A stretch of 64,000 nt of DNA, taken from assembly GCA_019638275.1 (NCBI GenBank), contig JAHBUC010000008.1, positions 97,581-161,580 of the forward strand, read 5' to 3'. This document shows positions 60,597-64,000 of the stretch, piece after piece. The position numbers and the translations under genes were made by a program. Each line of letters opens with the position of its first letter. Position 1 is the first letter of the stretch. The DNA is from Cyclobacteriaceae bacterium (lineage in GTDB: Bacteria; Bacteroidota; Bacteroidia; Cytophagales; Cyclobacteriaceae). The notes under the pieces are model-generated. The model had not been told where the DNA came from and did no database searches. It saw only the letters and a program-made list of their open reading frames with translations.

Positions 60597-61694
60597 CTAA
60601 GAAATAAAATCAATAAAGGGTTTTACTGCTCTATCAAAGCTTACAGATTCAGCAGCCCTAAAAGCATTTTCAACATAGGATTCATAGTCAGCCTCTATAA
60701 TATCCAAGGCTTGCTGGATTGAATCGGGATCTAAGGTATCAATCAACACACCTGCCTTGTAATGTTGAACAATTGAAAAGCCCGGAATATTAATGCCGAT
60801 AACAGGAACACCGGCCGCCAAATACTTATACAATTTTCCTGAAGGGGCTGTCCAATAATTGAAATTGTCAATTTTTGATAATCTAAAATCGTAGAAGGCA
60901 AATCCTACTTTAAATTGCGATAAATAACCCAACATATCCTTGTCATCCTGGTACGTTGTATCAATTAACAACCGACTCTCATCCAGCAACTCGGGAAAAA
61001 ACATAATCAAGCTCTCCAGAAATCCGCCCTCCAGCGCTCCCCGTATGACCATTTTGCGCTCTGGAAATTTTTTTAAGAAGTGTACACAAGCATAGACACC
61101 AAAACCCTTGCTTGCATACCCACTAAAAATCAAACTGTTTCGAGGGACCTTCCTTTGTCGCATTGATGGATCAAAAACTGGCGAATTCGGTAATACAAAC
61201 ACGCTTTTATGGGGCACGTTAAAAAGATAGTCATAGCGTTCCATGCTTTGAATTAAAACAGAAGCTAGAGAATTAATATTAACATGACCAAGAAAAGTCA
61301 AGTCAGTAAGTTCAAAAGAGAGAAAATGAACTCGGTTGCTTACCAATTGACTTATTGCTGTTGCTTTCAAATCAACAGCAATAATATCATCTATCTTATG
61401 TCGTTTCACATACCGTTTAAGGGAACTAAAGAGACAGAAAGCCTCCAAAGAATTAAGTTGTGAACCTTTCTTCCCAAGAAGTTTATAAAAATGATAATAA
61501 ATCCAATATATTCGACCATAGCTTCTTGGCAAATACTCAATAATTCTATTATTGACCTTTTCGTTTGAATTATGAAGGCGCGATAGTATCTGCACATTAT
61601 GAAATGCGCTTAACTCATCATAAAGATTAATAGTAGAGGGCGAATACGGCAGATTTCCTTCCGGAAAAAAAATCAAAATATTTTTCCTTTTCAT
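60597..61694 (-). CDS. Probable glycosyltransferase
   Basis: A 365-aa GT-B-like protein: N-terminal NILIFFPEGNLPYSPSTINLY, mid-chain SLIFSGYASKGFGVYACVHFL, and a donor-side motif APSGKLYKYLAAGVPVIGINIPGF in which a Lys-Leu-Tyr-Lys-Tyr stretch replaces the E-x7-E motif, as in several capsule transferases. It lies between gmd and the Gmd-like gene and overlaps the latter by ATGA, so it may transfer the sugar those two make (inference). Confidence 0.75.
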   Translation of the reverse strand: MKRKNILIFFPEGNLPYSPSTINLYDELSAFHNVQILSRLHNSNEKVNNRIIEYLPRSYGRIYWIYYHFYKLLGKKGSQLNSLEAFCLFSSLKRYVKRHKIDDIIAVDLKATAISQLVSNRVHFLSFELTDLTFLGHVNINSLASVLIQSMERYDYLFNVPHKSVFVLPNSPVFDPSMRQRKVPRNSLIFSGYASKGFGVYACVHFLKKFPERKMVIRGALEGGFLESLIMFFPELLDESRLLIDTTYQDDKDMLGYLSQFKVGFAFYDFRLSKIDNFNYWTAPSGKLYKYLAAGVPVIGINIPGFSIVQHYKAGVLIDTLDPDSIQQALDIIEADYESYVENAFRAAESVSFDRAVKPFIDFIS

Positions 61695-62575
61695 GCGGTG
61701 GGCTCTAGCATGATTTGAGCCAACGAATGGATGTCAGTAGTGGCTCTCCAACCTAACTTATTAATGGTGGCTGGATTCGATACCAGCTTAGCATATTCTG
61801 ATTTAAAACCGGAAACCAACTCCACATGGTTACGCCAATCCAGATCAAAATGGCCAAAACAACAACTCAACCACTCTTCGATGGAATGTCCGATACCTGT
61901 ACCAATGCAGGCTTCAAATACTTTGTTTTGCGAAAGCAGCGTAACCATACCTGCTACAATATCCTTGGCGTAACCAAACTCTTTGATGACGCTTACATCA
62001 CCAATAGGGAGCTTCTCCTTACTTCCGCCAGCAATGCGTTTGGCCACCTGAACAATACGCTGATTGATGTGGTTTTCTTTTCGCAACGGGCTTTCGTGAT
62101 GAAACAAGTAACCCACGTATGCGGATACCCCAAGTGTACGGTAATACCGTGCAGCGTAAACTGATTGAATACGCGCAACCGAGTAGCCGCTTAGTGCTTC
62201 AAAACCGTCTGTTTCCTTTATTGCCTCACCAATGCTTTTAAACTGAACACCACTACCCGTTATAAACACTTTTGTGTGTGGTGAATGCTTGTAGACGCTT
62301 TCAAGGATATTTAATGTACCCGTAGAAATCGTGGTGTGATTCTCAAAAATATCTTCGTGCCGGGTGGTTGACTTGGCGGCCAGGTGAAATACCAGTTCAG
62401 GCTGTAACGACTTAATTTGATTTTGCACAAAACTGAAATCACTCACATCACCTGTCACATAGCCTTTGACAGATCGAGATATTCCCGTTACACGATATCC
62501 AATTTGCTCCAGATGACTTTTTAAGTAAAAACCATCCTGGCCGTTAACACCGAATATAATTACTGAACCATTCAA
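61691..62575 (-). CDS. GDP-mannose dehydratase-like SDR (YxxxR variant)
   Basis: Extended-SDR sugar-nucleotide enzyme of 294 aa, related to Gmd and to GDP-6-deoxy-mannose reductase (Rmd). NAD(P) loop GVNGQDG (9-15), FITGSGVQF in place of STSELFG, and HHESPLRKENHINQRI in the position of Gmd's [15 protein letters not shown]. The catalytic pair is Tyr131-xxx-Arg135 (GYSVARIQS): Lys is replaced by Arg. It could be a reductase or epimerase acting on the Gmd product with altered chemistry, or a regulatory homologue. Overlaps the downstream glycosyltransferase by 4 nt. Confidence 0.82.
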   Translation of the reverse strand: MNGSVIIFGVNGQDGFYLKSHLEQIGYRVTGISRSVKGYVTGDVSDFSFVQNQIKSLQPELVFHLAAKSTTRHEDIFENHTTISTGTLNILESVYKHSPHTKVFITGSGVQFKSIGEAIKETDGFEALSGYSVARIQSVYAARYYRTLGVSAYVGYLFHHESPLRKENHINQRIVQVAKRIAGGSKEKLPIGDVSVIKEFGYAKDIVAGMVTLLSQNKVFEACIGTGIGHSIEEWLSCCFGHFDLDWRNHVELVSGFKSEYAKLVSNPATINKLGWRATTDIHSLAQIMLEPTA

Positions 62576-62585
62576 CTAATAGTAC

Positions 62586-63818
62586 CTAAGCCGTAATTTC
62601 AATAAAAGGCAATGGAAAAATAAACTTTCCTCCACCCGAAATAAAATCTTGCTCGCGCTGAAGTATGCTGTGTCTGAAATGCCAGGGTAACACCAGGAAG
62701 TAATCAGGTTTATCAGCCTTTGCTTCAGCCTCAGAAACAATAGGAATGTTTGTGCCCGGAGTTAAACAACCAAACTTGTTCTCATTTACTTCAGCAATAC
62801 CTTTAACCAAATCCGTACCTATAGCACAATATTGTAATAGTACATTACCCTTGGTAGAGGCTCCATAACCATAAATCCTTTTTCCCGCTTTCACTAGTGA
62901 TCTTAAAAGGGCAACCAGTGACTCCTTGTGTTTTTCAACACGGGCAGCAAACTCCATATACGGTGTTACTGTATTCAAACCCATCTTTATCTCCTCTGCC
63001 AACATCCAATTAATCATACTGTCATTACTACGATGCCCTGATTTTATGTGAGCAGCGGTTACGGCAAAACTTCCTCCGTTAATATCGTTGGTTTCAACAT
63101 CAATAATCTTCAAACCGCAGCGTTCCAATAAATTCTTTATCACCTGCAGCGAGTAGAATTCCAAGTGTTCATGGCAGATGGTGTCATAGGAATTGGTGCG
63201 AAGCATAGCGGGCAAATAGCTTTGCTCAAAATGCCAGACTCCATCGTCATCGAGAATATCGACAATATCCTGTACAAAGTTACCCGGGCTTTCCAGGTCA
63301 TAGAACATGGCAATGGAGGTAACAATTTTTGCTTTACGATTACCAAATGCCTTTTTAAACAGGGCTGCATTAAAAAAATCCGGAATAAGCTCAACATCAG
63401 CCGGATAATAGGCTTTAAACTTTAAGCCTGTCGGATCGATACCTACTTTTCTATGGCTACCGGTATATGCTTTTAACGAAGTAGCATCGTTACTCCCGAT
63501 ATCCACTACAACATCCTGTTCAGTCAAACTAACCAATTTCTCAAGCCGGGTTATTTTTCTGGTTAAATGCCTGACCATAGACGCATTTAAGCCTGACCGA
63601 TAACCGTAGTTATCGCCATACATTTCAGTAAGGCTGTAGGACTGTTTAAGCTGGAGCAAACCACTTTCCCTGCACCATACCAGATCCAACGGACCCGTAG
63701 TAATTTTCTGCTCGGCAGTTTGTGGAAAAACTCCGGTTAACATCTGGTTGCCCAATGAAAGCACCTGAACCAAATCTGTACTTCCACTAATTCTGCACTT
63801 TGTAATTTCGCTATACAC
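62586..63818 (-). CDS. Sugar C-methyltransferase-like protein
   Basis: A class I SAM-dependent methyltransferase of the three-domain type that C-methylates NDP-keto sugars. N-terminal metal-knuckle region (CRISGS..LSLGNQMLTGVFP), MYGDNYGYRSGLNASMV, SAM loop VVVDIGSND (about 110-118 of the longest frame), ETNDINGGSF, and a C-terminal domain with RIYGYGASTKGNVLLQYC. In the two CxxC knuckles the second Cys is Ser (Cys15/Ser18, Cys56/Ser59). The frame opens with TTG at 63839; GTG at 63818, seven bases past the upstream stop, is the more likely start. The product would be a branched sugar. Confidence 0.85.
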   Translation of the reverse strand: MYSEITKCRISGSTDLVQVLSLGNQMLTGVFPQTAEQKITTGPLDLVWCRESGLLQLKQSYSLTEMYGDNYGYRSGLNASMVRHLTRKITRLEKLVSLTEQDVVVDIGSNDATSLKAYTGSHRKVGIDPTGLKFKAYYPADVELIPDFFNAALFKKAFGNRKAKIVTSIAMFYDLESPGNFVQDIVDILDDDGVWHFEQSYLPAMLRTNSYDTICHEHLEFYSLQVIKNLLERCGLKIIDVETNDINGGSFAVTAAHIKSGHRSNDSMINWMLAEEIKMGLNTVTPYMEFAARVEKHKESLVALLRSLVKAGKRIYGYGASTKGNVLLQYCAIGTDLVKGIAEVNENKFGCLTPGTNIPIVSEAEAKADKPDYFLVLPWHFRHSILQREQDFISGGGKFIFPLPFIEITA

Positions 63819-63825
63819 AAGACTT

Positions 63826-64000
63826 TTATTTAGGAACAATCAAAAAATTGTGACCATTGATAACCTTCTCAAACTTATATCCGATTTCAGCAACAAAATC
63901 TACATAATCCTGAAAGCAAAGATTTAATTCATCCTCAAAATGGTATTCATATTCGAAGAGAATTGGCATCCGATTCTTTAATATAGTTTGTTTAGCTCCT
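63826..64000 (-). CDS. C-terminal end of an FkbM-like methyltransferase (partial)
   Basis: The minus strand is open from the window edge to a TAA at 63828-63826. About 57 residues are visible, including RMPILFEYEYHFEDELNLCF, DFVAEIGYKFEKVI and the end NGHNFLIVPK. The PILFEYE strand and the terminal NFLIVPK are characteristic of FkbM-type methyltransferase C-termini; the catalytic part is outside the window. It would be the second FkbM gene of this locus. Confidence 0.65.
   Translation of the reverse strand, partial: GAKQTILKNRMPILFEYEYHFEDELNLCFQDYVDFVAEIGYKFEKVINGHNFLIVPK

Overview
The window is about 64 kb of a Bacteroidota chromosome, most likely Cytophagales or a close relative. This rests on the type IX secretion (T9SS) sorting domains of both type A and type B, PorP/SprF membrane proteins, promoters of the TTTG / TAnnTTTG kind, AT-rich start regions, an XrtF-type exosortase, and many outer-membrane barrels. 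No tRNA, rRNA, CRISPR array, IS element or phage gene was recognised.

Layout. 1-2 kb: 3' part of a phosphohexomutase gene and a DinB-fold protein (+). 2.1-5.3 kb (-): a small envelope set (lipoprotein, one-helix membrane protein, two barrels, a 76-aa protein) next to an orphan NarL-type response regulator; the gap between regulator and barrel gene is packed with CCCTGAG/TCAGG half-sites. 5.4-7.2 kb (+): mtaB and a 51-aa lipoprotein. 7.2-25 kb (-): a four-gene T9SS adhesin operon, PorP-SPOR fusion -> type B protein (about 1000 aa) -> giant type B protein (3975 aa, about 30 repeat modules) -> PorP/SprF. 25-29 kb: a barrel, lolD, sucC and a DUF6089-like barrel.

28.8-64 kb (all -): a large surface-glycan locus. 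The downstream part (39.7 to 28.8 kb) has two phosphoglycosyl transferases, a PglD-like acetyltransferase, an exosortase XrtF with its partner protein, a PglE-like aminotransferase, a 1582-aa T9SS type A protein, a 58-aa protein with an exosortase-type C-terminal sorting signal, and a PglF-like 4,6-dehydratase. The genes in hand would suffice for a bacillosamine-type UDP-diamino-sugar loaded onto undecaprenyl phosphate, with the sortase and its probable substrate in the same block. The upstream part (64 to 40 kb) holds at least eleven glycosyltransferases, an O-antigen polymerase/ligase, WecB, Gmd and a Gmd-like reductase or epimerase, methyltransferases, a CapK-like adenylating enzyme and a GNAT protein, mostly joined by 1-8 nt stop/start overlaps.

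Two genes in the glycan locus are broken by single-base indels: a GxxExxY gene bracketed by 55-nt direct repeats, and an FkbM methyltransferase broken at an A8 tract. No flippase, Wza/Wzc export gene or sucD is visible here. The most interesting item is the XrtF / small sorting-signal protein / T9SS protein arrangement, where the small gene is fused by an ATGA overlap to the end of a T9SS cargo gene.
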